Source: Hygrocybe punicea
Lineage: Eukaryota > Basidiomycota > Agaricomycetes > Agaricales > Hygrophoraceae
Direction: 5' to 3'
Length of the DNA: 64,000 nt
NCBI GenBank assembly: GCA_963556145.1
Contig: OY744467.1
Coordinates: 5,766,001-5,830,000 of the forward strand
Both the position numbers and the translations under genes were made by a program. Under the pieces are notes generated by a model. That model made no database searches and was not told the DNA's origin. It was given only the letters and a program-made list of their open reading frames with translations. Numbering within the stretch: position 1 is the stretch's first letter; each line of letters opens with the position of its first letter. Shown piece by piece: positions 1 through 11,386 of this stretch.

Positions 1-788
1 TGTAAGATTTTACGGTGCCACGGGGGTCTCAAGACGGCATTTCTGAAAATCTCCTTGCATTTCCCACGTCACCGCAGACACAAAACCAATTCGCTGGTGC
101 ACAGCAGTCTGGACTCGGAACCAATTCTCTACATGCTGTAGACCTCCATACTGATCTAGAACGACTTGTTATTGACCGTAACACTTTGTCCACCCCACCT
201 GCTGCGGTCTGGGATGTGGTGTCGGACGATCAGGCTTGGTTTTGATATAATGGTCACTTTCGGGACATATGATGGTCACTTTCGGAAAATGTTCACGTGC
301 TGGAAATTCCGACTCCAAGACATTCAAGGATACATGCGTTCTGTCGTTGTGGACTAGTCAAACTGGTTAAGGGTCCAGCTGCTTCAGGGTCCTTATCCTG
401 GACTTTGGAATGCGCTGCCTGTCCTTCGTCCGTGGTTACATGTTGCGCTCGAAGAGTGATCGACCAAGGCGGCGTTCCAACAAGCGTGGAAAACGAGTCG
501 TTACCAAGGGCTACTTCGCCCCTTGTCTCAACTCCCCTCCCACAGCTGAGAAAGACATTCTGGGAGGATTCCTGGTGTAGTCGTCTCGTGATGTACAATG
601 CGTGGTGGACAACCAAACACACCAGCGTGTAAGAGTGACGTGGTAGAAAAGGCTGAAAAGCAACCAAAAAAGGTCCACAGCCAACGTCAAAAACTTGTCG
701 CATCCGTTGTCATGGGAATGACCAAACCTAAATGTTCCTCAGGTTCCGTATCGGACCCAAGATTCCTTCTCACCATATCTCGAGGGCC
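1..788. other. unassigned left edge
   Basis: No gene could be recognised here. Short open stretches exist on both strands but none shows a domain or convincing splice pattern. The 14-bp string atggtcactttcgg occurs twice close together at about 249 and 270. The stretch may hold the 3' end of a gene that starts left of the window. Confidence 0.3.
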
Positions 789-1250
789 ATGACAAGCACA
801 GCAACCGCTTTCCACAAGTTCGTAGTCTATGCTCCTGACAAGGCAGAGGATGGAACCTTTGAAAAACGACTTTCGGTGCGCTGTCAACACATCGAAGTGG
901 CCAACCTGAGAATATCAAGTGGAATCATCAGTGCGCGGCCCCACTTGCGGTGATTCTCTGCACCATTGTCTGGATTTGATATGTGTTCAGAGATGGCAGG
1001 GGCGATGTTGACTCCCGAGTCTGTGGAATCGCCCATCGCTGAGAAGAAAATGGTGGGCTCCATGTTTATTTTCGAAGCTCAGGATATAGCAGAGGTAAAG
1101 AAGATGGTTGAGGGTGACATCTACTATACCTCTGGCGTGGTGAGTCAGTCTACCTCCTCAAACCTCCAAGGCCTCAAGTCTAACCATGTGCAGTGGGATG
1201 CCGAAAAGATTGTCATCCTCCCTTTCCAGGCGGTTACATCCTTTCCATGA
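789..1250 (+). CDS. YCII (YciI-like) domain protein
   Basis: This small gene has three exons (789-930, 991-1139, 1194-1250) that join in frame to 115 residues. The protein begins a few residues before FHKFVVYAPDKAEDGTFEKR. It continues with the LTPESVESPIAEKKMVGS and ILPF blocks typical of the YCII family, which form a compact ferredoxin-like fold with a presumed active-site pocket. The exact reaction of fungal members is not known. The start was chosen because it is the first ATG upstream of the conserved APDK segment, and the size equals that of free-standing YCII proteins. Both introns have GT-AG ends (60 and 54 bp). An iPGM gene follows on the same strand after about 500 bp. Confidence 0.85.
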
Positions 1251-1746
1251 ACGTTATGGGATAATTTGTGTGGTCTATGCCAATAGATTGTTCCCCGCCT
1301 GTGGACATTGCGTTCTTTAGAAAACATTGTGACGATAGCGCATTCACTGAAGCACACCAGCACGGGCGTTCTACTCATGGCCTATGCTTTTGGTTGACGG
1401 TAAGCTGACACTTGCGAGAGCCAGCTAGGCGTCGAGGTACGGAACAGCCTCCGCCAGTGCCTCAGTGTGCATGAATTAGACGGTTGAAGCTAGCATTCAG
1501 GCTTCTTCGCTGCCATGAAAGATGATCGATTATTGAAGACCGTGCAGGAAACGCCCTGAGGGATCTTCTGTTGAAATATGATACATTATGTGACTGGCAA
1601 GCCTTACACTTGTTTGCTACTGGAGGGAACTCTGGCAGTAGCAAGTGCTCGAGCCGGGGAGATACGGAGCTGGTTATGGCAAAAACAGTATCCTCCAATA
1701 TTAATGCTGCCACGCCTTGCCAGCACCCTCACACTGAACACCCGTG
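1251..1746 (+). other. intergenic region with possible exon remnants
   Basis: No complete gene was recognised between the YCII gene and iPGM. One plus-strand frame stays open around 1516-1746 and looks protein-like, and another short open piece lies near 1300-1400. I see no start codon, no domain and no way to join them. The last part must include the promoter of iPGM. Confidence 0.25.
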
Positions 1747-3872
1747 ATGCCTCAAGTCAAGAACAAAGTCTGCCTAATGTGAATGGTCTCGTAGCATACC
1801 CCTCTTTCCTCATCGTCTGGCTCAAGGTGTCGTTTTCAACAGCGTCCACGATGGGTGGGGAATTGCCAAGGAGCAGGGTGTGAAGGGGAACGCAATCGAG
1901 GCGGGGACTACTGTTAACATGGACACGATCGCGAAAGATCATAGCCATCGTTCGTTGGCTGCACATGGCGTCGCTGTTGGTCTCAGCGATGGCCTTATGG
2001 GCAATTCAGAAGTTGGGTGAGCATCATTGTCTCCGTCTACACGACAATCTCACTTCATTTTATTTTGGATAAGGCACTTGAACATCGGTGCTGGGCGGGT
2101 TGTGTGGCAGGATATTGTTCGCATTGACGTCTCCATCAAGAAGCGGCAGTTCCATAAAGCTCCAAATATCGTCCAGAGTTTTCAGCGGGCGAAAGACGGG
2201 AATGGGAGATTGCACTTGTTGGGTCTGGTGCGTCTTATGATTTGCTGTGGGCTCTTCGCCGCTTTCATTCAAGTCACGACTGACGTTGTTTTTTATCTCT
2301 AGATATCCGACGGTGGTGTCCACTCCCACATTAGTCATCTGTATGCGCTCCTTGAGACCGCCAAGGAAATCGGCGTTCCACAAACTTATATCCACTTTTT
2401 CGGCGACGGGCGCGACACTGCTCCGCGCTCCGCGACTGGCTACGCAAAGGACCTCCTCGCATTTTTGCGAAAGGAGGATTACGGCGAGTTGGCGACTGTG
2501 ATCGGACGGTACTATGCCATGGACCGCGACAAGCGGTGGGAAAGGGTCAAGATTGCCATCGAGGGGCTCGTTCAAGGGGTGGGCGAGAACCGGGAGGACC
2601 CCGTAAAGGCCATCGAGGAGAACTACGAGAAGGACGTGACGGATGAGTTTTTGAAGCCGATCATTGTAAATGGCGATGTTGGAAGGATTAAAGGTAACTA
2701 TTTTACGCCCAGCTTTGTATGATTATGCACTCACTTTCTGCGATCGGTCATTAGATGGTGACACGTTATTCTTTTTCAACTACCGGTCCGACCGAATGCG
2801 CGAAATAGTCACTGTGATGGGTCTTCCAGACAAACCAGTTGATGTGGACGTTCCCAAAGATCTTGTATGTCTTTCACGGTGACGTCTGTACTGCGCTGAC
2901 TTGCGCTCCTCTAGCACATCACAACTATGTCTAGATACAATGCTGAATTCCCCTTCCCCGTCGCATTCCCTCCCCAGCCGATGACCAATGTACTAGCAGA
3001 ATGGCTAGGCAAGCAGGGGGTCAAGCAGGTCCATATTGCTGGTGCGTCTCCATCTTCTCCTTCGTTCTCACATCACACTGAACCCCTCGTGCCAGAGACG
3101 GAAAAGTACGCACACGTCACGTTCTTCTTCAACGGCGGTGTCGAGAAACAATTTGAGGGCGAAGAGCGGCATCTGATCCCATCTCCCAAAGTCGCGACAT
3201 ACGATATGGACCCAAAGATGAGTGTGCAGGGTGTCGCGGACAAGGTTGCGGAGGTCGTCAGGCAGGGCGAGCATGAGTTCGTCATGTGCAACTTTGCGCC
3301 TCCAGACATGGTGCGGTCACCTGCGAATGAATTTTGCTGTGAAGTAACGACTGACACCTGTTTTTTCCCCAATTTCTTTTTTGTAGGTGGGCCACACGGG
3401 TGTTTATGAGGCCGCAGTGGAAGCCATATCAAAGACGGACGCAGCCGTCGGGACCGTGTATGACGCATGCCAGGAGGCTGGGTATATTCTACTCATCACA
3501 GCCGACCACGGTAATGCTGAGCAGATGATCAATGCTACCACGGGCGCACCACATACAGCTCACACGACTAACCCTGTACCGTTCATCATGACGGGCGACC
3601 CGGCCAAGTATCGGTTTATGGAGGACAAAAAGGGTGATGACGAGGAAGAAGGTGCATTGTGCGATGTGGCGCCTACGGTGTTGGATCTTCTGGTAAGTCG
3701 GTTGCACATGATGATTTACGTATTGTACTGTATTAACAGCTTGATATTCAACAGGGCCTGCCGAAACCTGAAGGTCAGTGATTTGTTTTTCACAGACATT
3801 CTACGAGTCATACTGACCCTTCTGATATTTCCAGAGATGACGGGTAGATCGTTACTTGTTGAGATTAAATGA
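1747..3872 (+). CDS. gpmI: 2,3-bisphosphoglycerate-independent phosphoglycerate mutase
   Basis: The gene encodes the cofactor-independent mutase that interconverts 3- and 2-phosphoglycerate in glycolysis in the cytosol. Ten exons (1747-1778, 1843-2016, 2074-2227, 2303-2693, 2755-2864, 2915-3041, 3096-3310, 3387-3692, 3755-3773, 3835-3872) join in frame to 521 residues, the usual length. Visible family motifs are HDGWG near the N-terminus, [15 protein letters not shown] with the phosphorylated serine, [26 protein letters not shown], and the metal-binding ITADHGNAE plus [10 protein letters not shown] at the C-terminal end. All catalytic and Mn-binding residues I can check are present, so the gene looks intact. 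Exon 9 is only 19 bp. The ATG was chosen because it directly precedes VKNKVCLIVHDGWG across the first intron. Confidence 0.95.
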
Positions 3873-4075
3873 AAGGCTAGAATTCAAATTGTAGAAAGGT
3901 CTGTAAAATAGAAGGTCTGGTTGTTTTGATTCTTTTGAACAAGTGAAATGTTACGCCACATTGTTGGAGCAGGCGCCTAATTTATAAGTTCATAGGTCGA
4001 CATATCTTAACGACCATGGCGCAGATTCACTCAAATGCATCAAAGTCAACGAGGATGGAGACAGTGAGCAGTTGA

Positions 4076-4760
4076 GATCATGGAAACTCTCGACCTACTG
4101 GAAACCTGGAGAACAGCTTCCCGGTGATAAGATCCAAATTACTCTACAGTCCCGGATATTTCACCAACATATTCTACATCCTGGATGGCCACGATGCAGA
4201 TCTTGTGCATTCCGAGTGCCTAACACTGTTCATCTCGTCCCCTCGCAGCAACATATTCAAGAACTGGTACTATGATCACGCCGTCGTATTTACCTGTTTG
4301 GTTCGACGAAGCCACCGTTGGATGTCGACGCACAATACGAGCGATGTTGCGGAATAACTCGTTACGTGTTCTGGAAACACGGAGAACCGCCCTCCCTTGA
4401 AAGCGTTACAGCGGACAGCAGACAGCCTCATCGGACCATCCACTCCTTTGGCTGTTCCCGTCATTGCACATGCTGTTCCATATCCGATCGCCGTCGGCGA
4501 AAACATGCAGCTTCAGGACATGGCCCTTGCATCGCGATATGTTAGCGTCCTTCTTTTCTCCAAGTTCGTTGAGGAGACCCTTTGACAACCTGAAGTTATT
4601 GGAGACGCTCTTGCTGGGGAACTGTCTGCGTGCTACGCATATTTCTTGCTTGCCAATGTGTAGAGACTTGACATGAGCCCATGGCATTTCATTTGGGACT
4701 GGGTGTTCGTAGTCATGATGACCGAACGGTTTTGACACCGTCGCGACGAACTGCATCGTT
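4076..4760 (+). pseudogene. decayed coding sequence, unrecognised
   Basis: One plus-strand frame reads protein-like over about 680 bp but is broken by several stop codons, for example near 4358, 4583 and 4660. Open pieces at 4124-4357 and 4397-4585 are in the same frame and have a hydrophobic, folded-protein composition. The pattern suggests a gene that lost selection rather than random sequence. No domain was recognised and there is no transposon end nearby, so the origin is unknown. Confidence 0.35.
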
Positions 4761-4916
4761 CTTTAGGCCTTTAGGTGTTGTCCAAATTTTAATAAATACT
4801 CAAGTCACATGATATGATGGGTCCTTATTCAGAAATGTACAGCCACCGGCCCACCGCAAAAAATCCACTGTCATTGAAATCAGCTGTAATAATATTCTTT
4901 CGATAATACCCTGATT

Positions 4917-7900
4917 ATGTCCTTGAAAGCTGTAAGCTGAGGAAATTGGTCATTTGTTGTTGCTAACAATTATAATTCCATGGCAGATCGTGAAATGTAT
5001 GGAGTACATCTCTCGTTTGAGTCGTTTCTTTCCTTCTTGACTGAACGCTCAAAATTTAGCGGTTACCTCCGGTGACTCTCTTATTTTGCGAGGTCGCCCT
5101 GGCCCTCAAGGTCAACCCCCGAAAGAAAGGTTTGGGCTTCAAATATCTACCACTCAATTTTGCTGATGCCGATTTTCAGGATTCTGCATCTTGCAGATAT
5201 CACAGCTCCAAGATTGGGAACTGCTACGAGAGAAGACGAGGTGAGACAAGTCCTATCGCGCATTCGGCGAGTTCTCACAAGATTCCTTTTAGCCTTGGGC
5301 TTTTGAATCTCGGGAATTCCTGCGCGCTGTCGCTGTTGGCAAGGAAATATCTTTCATTCCAACACACTCCTTACCACCCAATGAAGACATTCCTCGTGAC
5401 ATCGGAACGGCTGAGGTTGGGGGACTCGATATCACATTGGAATTGCTAAAAAATGGGTGGGCCAAAGTCAAGGAGCTCAAGAGGGATCCCACTGAAGAGG
5501 ATATCCGAAAGAAGGAACTCGAGAGTGAGGCTAAAGCGGCTGGAAGAGGGCTCTGGAATCCGCATGGACCACAAGTATTGTCGTCTCGCCTTTCATCAAT
5601 TATGTGCCTGACGTGATTTTGCAGGTGCGAACAGTCCTCCACACAATGCCTCTCGATTCTCAGGCGTAAATCGCTCGTTTTTCTACCGAAACGTTAACAT
5701 CTAAATGGTTTTCATTCAGATTTGTTTCTGAATGGAAAGGAAAGCCCATAGATGGTAATGACGCCGACTTTTTTTCTACCAGTGTCTGATATACCTGGTC
5801 GATAGCCATCGTCGAACAAGTACGGGATGGAACGACTCTGCGAATACGCCTTTTCATGCCAGAAGGGGAGCATCAAATTATCAACATCGCCTTAGCAGGC
5901 GTTCGAAGTCCACGTGCTTCAAACAAACCAGGCGAGCCATCCGAACCGTGGGCAGAAGAAGTGTGTTCCGTGTTTGTATCGTAATACCCTAAGCCTGATT
6001 CTCGCAACTTATCGCACAGGCCAAATTTTTTACAGAGTCGCGATTACTCCAACGTTCAGTCCGGGTTCAGATTCTCTCTCTGCCGACATCTACTGCCATT
6101 CCTTTCCAAACTGGACCATCAGGTGCAGCCCCTCCTGCAAACATATTCATTGGAACCGGTTGGTTCGGGGTTATCTTGTTGAGGCGATCACCACTAATTG
6201 ATCCATTACATAGTCCTCCATCCTGTGGGCAATGTTGCCGAGCATCTCGTCGCTGCTGGGTTGGCACGCGTTGTAGATTGGCATGCCGGCATGCTAGCAC
6301 ACAGTGGCGGAATGGAAAAACTCCGTGCCTCTGAGAAGATTGCAAAGGAGAAACGGGCATTCCTTTACGCTAACGCTACCTCAGTGTCTACAACGGCGAA
6401 AAACGACGCCTCCATTAACAACGGACAAGCAAGAGCCTTTGATGCAACAGTAGTACGTGTGTGGAGCGGTGATCAAGTCTCAGTCATCGAGAAAGACAGT
6501 GGAAAAGAGCGAAGACTGCAGCTAAGTTCGACTAGAGGTCCCAAGTGAAATTTTTCGCGTCTTCTTTTCCGTTTCATGGCTTAATCAGGTTGTACAGATT
6601 CTCGGAACCCAAGCAAGCCTCCTTCGCGCAAGAAGCTAGGGAATTTTTACGGAAAAAGCTTATTGGTAAACACGTCAAAGTTCACGTTGATTTTGTTCGG
6701 CCACGGGAAGGCGACTTCGAAGAACGTCAGTGTGCTACCATTCGTTATGGCGGACAGACCGTGTGCGTCCGACGAATTTATCTCATTGCAAACCTCATAT
6801 CCATTCATTCGGTTCTCTAGTAATATTGCCGAACAACTGATTGAAAAGGGTCTTGCGAGTGTCGTCCGCCATAAGCGTGACGATGAAGATCGCTCATCAG
6901 ATTACGATAAACTAATAGCTGCTGAGCAAATGTGAGTTCTCGGTTGCCTAACTACTTTGATCTTTCCTCAGATAATCCAAAACAGAGCGGTAGCCGAGGC
7001 TCGAGGAATCCACTCCGGTAAAGAGCATCCACCCGTAAAAGAACCCCTCAACATATCTGAAGTACGGCTGACCCCTGATTGGCCTACCTTTTCTAACGAT
7101 CTGACTTGCTGATACAGACGAGCGGTCGGGCAGCACAATTTCTAAACGGATTCAAACGACAGGGTCGAATTCCGGCCGTCGTAGAATATGTCGCAGCTGG
7201 TTCAAGATTCAAGTTGGTTCACGTCACTTCAAACTTCTACCTGATTACCAATCTTATGTTACAGAATTTTTCTTCCAAAAGATAACCAAACCTTGACTTT
7301 GGTTCTCAACGGTAAGTCATACCTTCGAAAAGTCTCATTCCAATCAACCAATATCGCCTCCCATTAGGCATCCGTGCCCCACGGTCCGCCAGATCCGCCC
7401 CAGAAAAAAGTGACACTAGTCAAAACCTCCGCACGACTCGAAATGTCGCAGACAAAGGTGAACCGTACGGTGCTGAAGCCACCGAGTTTGCTTCGCGACG
7501 GTACATGCAACGCGACGTGGAAATTGAAGTCGATACCATTGACAAATCCGGAGGCTTCATTGGCACGTTATATCTAAACAAGACTGAAAATGCAGCAATC
7601 TCTCTTCTCAAAGAGGGCCTTGCGACAGTCCACCAGTTTTCGGCGGATGGTTTGTCATGGGCGTCGCAATTATATGACGCGGAGGTTAGTTGTATCAAAT
7701 ATGTTCTGCTTGAGGTGTGCTTAAGCATTTTTTTTCAGAATGAGGCGAAGAGAGAAAAACGCAACGTAACGCATGCGTATTGTCTTTGAGCATACCTGAT
7801 TGTTGTCTTAGATTTGGCAGGACTACGATGCTGAGGCAGATAAGGCAAAGGAGGTCGCTAAGGCCAAGTCTGACACGAGTCCTTTGAAGTCTGAATATCT

Positions 7901-8707
7901 CGACGTCATCATCAGTGACGTTCGCACCGAGCACGGCTTCGGGTTTTCCGTCCAGATTCTAAACACGGAAGGTAGACATATTCAATCAAGTCTGATGCTA
8001 CGTTATTGATGTCCTCCTATCAGGCATCGCTTCTTTGGAAAAACTTATGCATGATTTCTCCCTGCATCATCGGTCAGCGGTGACCCCTTCGAACTTTGTA
8101 CCGAAAGGAGGTGACCTGGTTTCAGCTAAATTTTCGGACGGTTCATGGTACCGTGCGAAAGTCCGCCGCGCATCTCCAATCAAGAAAGAGGCCGAAGTTA
8201 CATTTATTGACTACGGAAACCAGGATACCGTCGCCTTCGCAAACATTCGACCTCTGGATTCAAAATTCCGATCGCTACCTGGTCAAGCACAAGACGCCCG
8301 TCTCAGGTACGTTAAGATTATGCTAGATCAACTCTCTTGTTTAATTGGTGTTTATTCCGTGTAGCTTTGTAAAGCTAGCGGGTCCTGAGAGTGATTACCA
8401 TACAGAAGCCATCGATCGCTTCCGGGCGCTATGTGAAGGACGCAAGCTTGTTGCAAACATTGACCACAAAGAGGCTTCATTGCTACATCTACGATTAATG
8501 GACCCTTCGGATCCTGCTTCAGCAGAGGCACTGGCTTCCATCAACGCGGACCTCTTACGTGAGGGTTTGGCATTGATCGATCGAAATTGCAAATATTCCT
8601 CGTCGTACCCCCAAGTGGTATATAAGTTGCGGGAGGCCGTCGCTGGTGCAAAGAAGGATAGGCTTGGCATTTTTGAATTTGGAGATGTTGAGGAAGATGA
8701 CGAATGA
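4917..8707 (+). CDS. SND1: Tudor-staphylococcal nuclease (SND1/TSN family)
   Basis: The gene encodes the multi-domain Tudor-SN protein, which acts in RNA regulation, RNA decay and stress granules in other eukaryotes. It has about twenty short exons. The first are 4917-4931, a 10-bp microexon at 4987-4996, and 5060-5129. Together they give the family N-terminus [20 protein letters not shown]. Four tandem SN-like domains follow. Typical pieces are [53 protein letters not shown] and [19 protein letters not shown] Tudor domain lies at 8090-8290 ([18 protein letters not shown] and TFIDYGNQD), followed by the split fifth SN domain. The protein ends with acidic residues [10 protein letters not shown]. 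The start was chosen over an ATG at 4980, because the microexon restores the conserved KAIVKSV stretch. No damage was seen. Confidence 0.92.
4987..4996 (+). other. 10-bp microexon of the TSN gene
   Basis: Ten bases (ATCGTGAAAT) lie between a 55-bp intron ending in ccatggcag and a 63-bp intron beginning gtatgg. With them the frame gives AIVKSVTSGDS, the conserved N-terminal strand of the first SN domain. Without them the frame breaks. Confidence 0.75.
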
Positions 8708-9099
8708 TATTTTCTTCATGACAGCTGCTAAAAGTATGGTAACTTGGTAGTCCGAAATTTTCGGTGTCACGCATTGTCGTGTTATCCTCTTGTCCACTGA
8801 GATCGTTGAATGTCGTGATCAACTTAACTTAGCTGGCACGGTAAATTCTAATATGGGGATTGTCTGCATGTGTGAGTGAGTACCTACCCGGCCACTGAAA
8901 GCTCGGGTATTTGACCGAAAGAAATATCATAAAAGAATTTCAGATGCTCTCTTCATAGTACACACATCTGGCTAACCCAACGTCCTACGGGTGACATTCA
9001 AGATCGTGTTCTGATAATCCTCGTCGTCATGTCCTCCGTGGTATCTGTTCCGAGTTCAGAATATCAGTATCCTGAAGATACATTTTCGAAAAGATGCCC
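8708..9099. other. intergenic, TSN 3' flank
   Basis: No gene or structured repeat was seen. The segment separates the stop codon of TSN from the stop codon of a gene on the opposite strand, so it must hold two convergent 3' ends. Confidence 0.5.
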
Positions 9100-9840
9100 T
9101 CAGACCAAAGATATAGCAATCTTAAGATCGTCGTTCAAGTACTGCAACGAGGTAAACAATTCAATACCTGGAGGAGGCATAAGTAAAAATCACGTACCTC
9201 CTTCATCTTATCACTTATGATGGTACTGATTCCCCAACCGCTTCCCTCGCCCGTCTGATGGTAAAAAGTGAGCTCAAAGGTCATCTTGTCGAAAGGGCCC
9301 CAGGTAACAGCCTTCTTAGTAGAGTCCGTGTCGAGAGCCAAAGCTTCCCTTTCAACACCGTCGAAGAAAACAGTAGCCTGCGACTTCGAGTCTGCGTCTA
9401 TCAGCTCAGCTTTTACTTTCTGATTCCATTTGGCCGTAACAAGCTGAAAGATTGGTAGTCAGAAGAATTAAATAGTAAGGACGAGAAGAACCTTACTCCA
9501 AAGATGGTATTACTGTTTGGGTGGGATAGCGATAGAAATGACATCCATGGTATCAGCCTGAGTCCAGGAGTGCACTTTATTACAAAGTTAACAACTGTAA
9601 GAGGAGTCAATCGCGTCGGACGTCCGGACTTGAAGAGATATCAGGCCCGGGCGTCCCTCCTGCGAAAAGGGTGGTAGAGTGATAGTATTCATGCGGATTG
9701 ACGGTAGGATTGGTGTGAAGGACTGGTCCCACTGGTGGCAGGAACCCAAATGCAATGTAGAATGATGACGACTCGTGGTATGGATTCCACGGTGGGATGT
9801 GCTCGGACTCGGAGCTGCTCGGTCTAGCAGCTCGGTCCAC
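9100..9840 (-). CDS. hypothetical protein, spliced
   Basis: I do not recognise this gene. On the minus strand a likely first exon starts at the ATG at 9840 and is rich in Pro, Ser and His. A middle exon lies near 9485-9560. The longest conserved-looking exon (about 9200-9445) reads LVTAKWNQKVKAELIDADSK and later VTWGPFDKMTFELTFYHQTG. After a 50-60 bp intron the last exon ends ...DLKIAISLV with its stop at 9100-9102. The strand-rich, polar sequence suggests a small soluble beta-rich protein, but no family was identified. It is divergent from the HAD gene (about 110 bp between starts), so the two may share a promoter. The first exon junction is uncertain. Confidence 0.55.
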
Positions 9841-9951
9841 TCTCTCTGACCCTGCCCCATTTCATTGGCTTCAGACTAAGACTTCCCGCCTAAGAACGTG
9901 TTCGAACGCGATTTATACCAGAGGCGAATTTCTTGCACGCACGGGAAGCGC

Positions 9952-11132
9952 GATGGCAGCGGCGTTCAACTTGAAGCCAATTCGACTCGTTACCTTCGAC
10001 GCCATTCATACCCTGCTGACGCCTAGATTGCCTATCCACACTCAATACTCCCAATTATTTGCTCCCTTTCTCGGTGAGCTGGAACCAGAGGCTGTTCGGC
10101 GTTCGTTCAAGATCGGTGTGTTTTTTATTTATTTATTATTTCTTCATTTGCAATTTCTGTGTACATCGGGATTCGGGAAGCAACTCAACATTATTAATAT
10201 TGCAATGCAGCGCTTAAGCAGCTTCAAACAGAGAATCCGGCATACCGTGGTTTGAGTGCGCGAGGTTGGTGGGGTGAAGTTATTAGGAGAACGGCAGTAG
10301 GAGCAGGAGCAGATCCACAAGGTTCGTCAGGTTGCAAACTTCTCAATCTACAAACAACTGAAGCAACCTCTGACTGCAGCCGTGAATGCTTCTCTCGGGG
10401 AGATAGTCCCCAAACTTATGGCCCGGTTCAGCTCGAAAGAAGGGTATATGCTTTTTGACGATGTGATCCCAGTGCGTCAGTACCAACCGTTTCTTTACTT
10501 CTGTTCAAGTCTTATTCTGTTGTCTTTTGAATATTACTACCCAGTGTCTCATTTAAACAAGATGGGCGTTCAGACTGCACTAGTAAGCAACGCAGATTCA
10601 CGCATCCGTGCGTAAAGATCTTTAAATTTCCGTTCTGGAAAAAATTATATATTGACCGTAATTACCCCAGGATCTGTCCTTGAGGACCTCGATGTACACC
10701 ATTTCCTCAAGCCCATTGTGCTCAGCGAAGAAGTTGGTGTAGAGAAACCTGCTCGAGCCATCTTCCACCGTGCTTTAGAAAACAGCTATTGCGATCCTGG
10801 GAAAAAGAATTGTGCACCCCAGGAATGTCTACATGTAGGAGACGAACTCGAGTGGTGAGTCTCAGCTCAGTGTAATCTCTTTTTTTTTCTCCGTGTACGT
10901 CGGGTCGCGCTCGCTTATCTGCTTTTGCAGTGATTACGAAGGCGCTGTTAAAGCCGGTATGCATGCACTCTTACTCCGACGTCCTGGTTCTCAGGATGAC
11001 GGAGGGAGCAAAGATGGAGAGGACCTCAAGTGTGTGCAGGTTGCAAAAAATCTATGGGAGGTAGTTCAGTGGGTGGAACAACGAACGGTTAAATGTCCAT
11101 TGACTGGGAAAGGCAATCGGGGCTGCCACTAG
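9952..11132 (+). CDS. HAD-superfamily protein, HDHD3-like
   Basis: The gene encodes a haloacid-dehalogenase fold protein of the HDHD3 type. Its parts are split by about five introns, for example from 10119 and from 10858. Motif I reads TFDAIHTLLTPR, with the first aspartate but Ile-His where canonical phosphatases have a second acidic residue and Gly. Motif II is ALVSNADSRI, motif III includes EVGVEKPARAIF, and motif IV is CLHVGDELECDYEGAVKAGM. The start ATG at 9952 gives MAAAFNLKPIRLVTFDA, the usual distance before motif I. Loss of the acid/base aspartate means phosphatase activity is doubtful. Relatives are poorly characterised. The gene ends at 11132 shortly before a convergent TCP11-family gene. 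Confidence 0.82.
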
Positions 11133-11386
11133 CAAAGACGACTCGCAACATCATCAATGTAAGCAAGTCTTGGTTTTCGAATCTCAGCCAGGGTGGACTC
11201 ATCCATGTATTCCAGACCTGTTTCTTCTGTGCGTAATAAGGGGATGACCAAAAACAGGACCAGTATTCCCGGACACCATCGTCTCAGAGTTCAAGATCAT
11301 AATAATGGTCCTTCCGGGGACAAATTAGCGACGTTGTCTTGATACGGTCTAAATCTCACGGTGTACAAATCTATGCAGGAGTTCAG
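11133..11386. other. intergenic between convergent genes
   Basis: Nothing recognisable was found in this 254-bp spacer between the HAD gene and the TCP11-family gene, which point toward each other. Confidence 0.5.
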
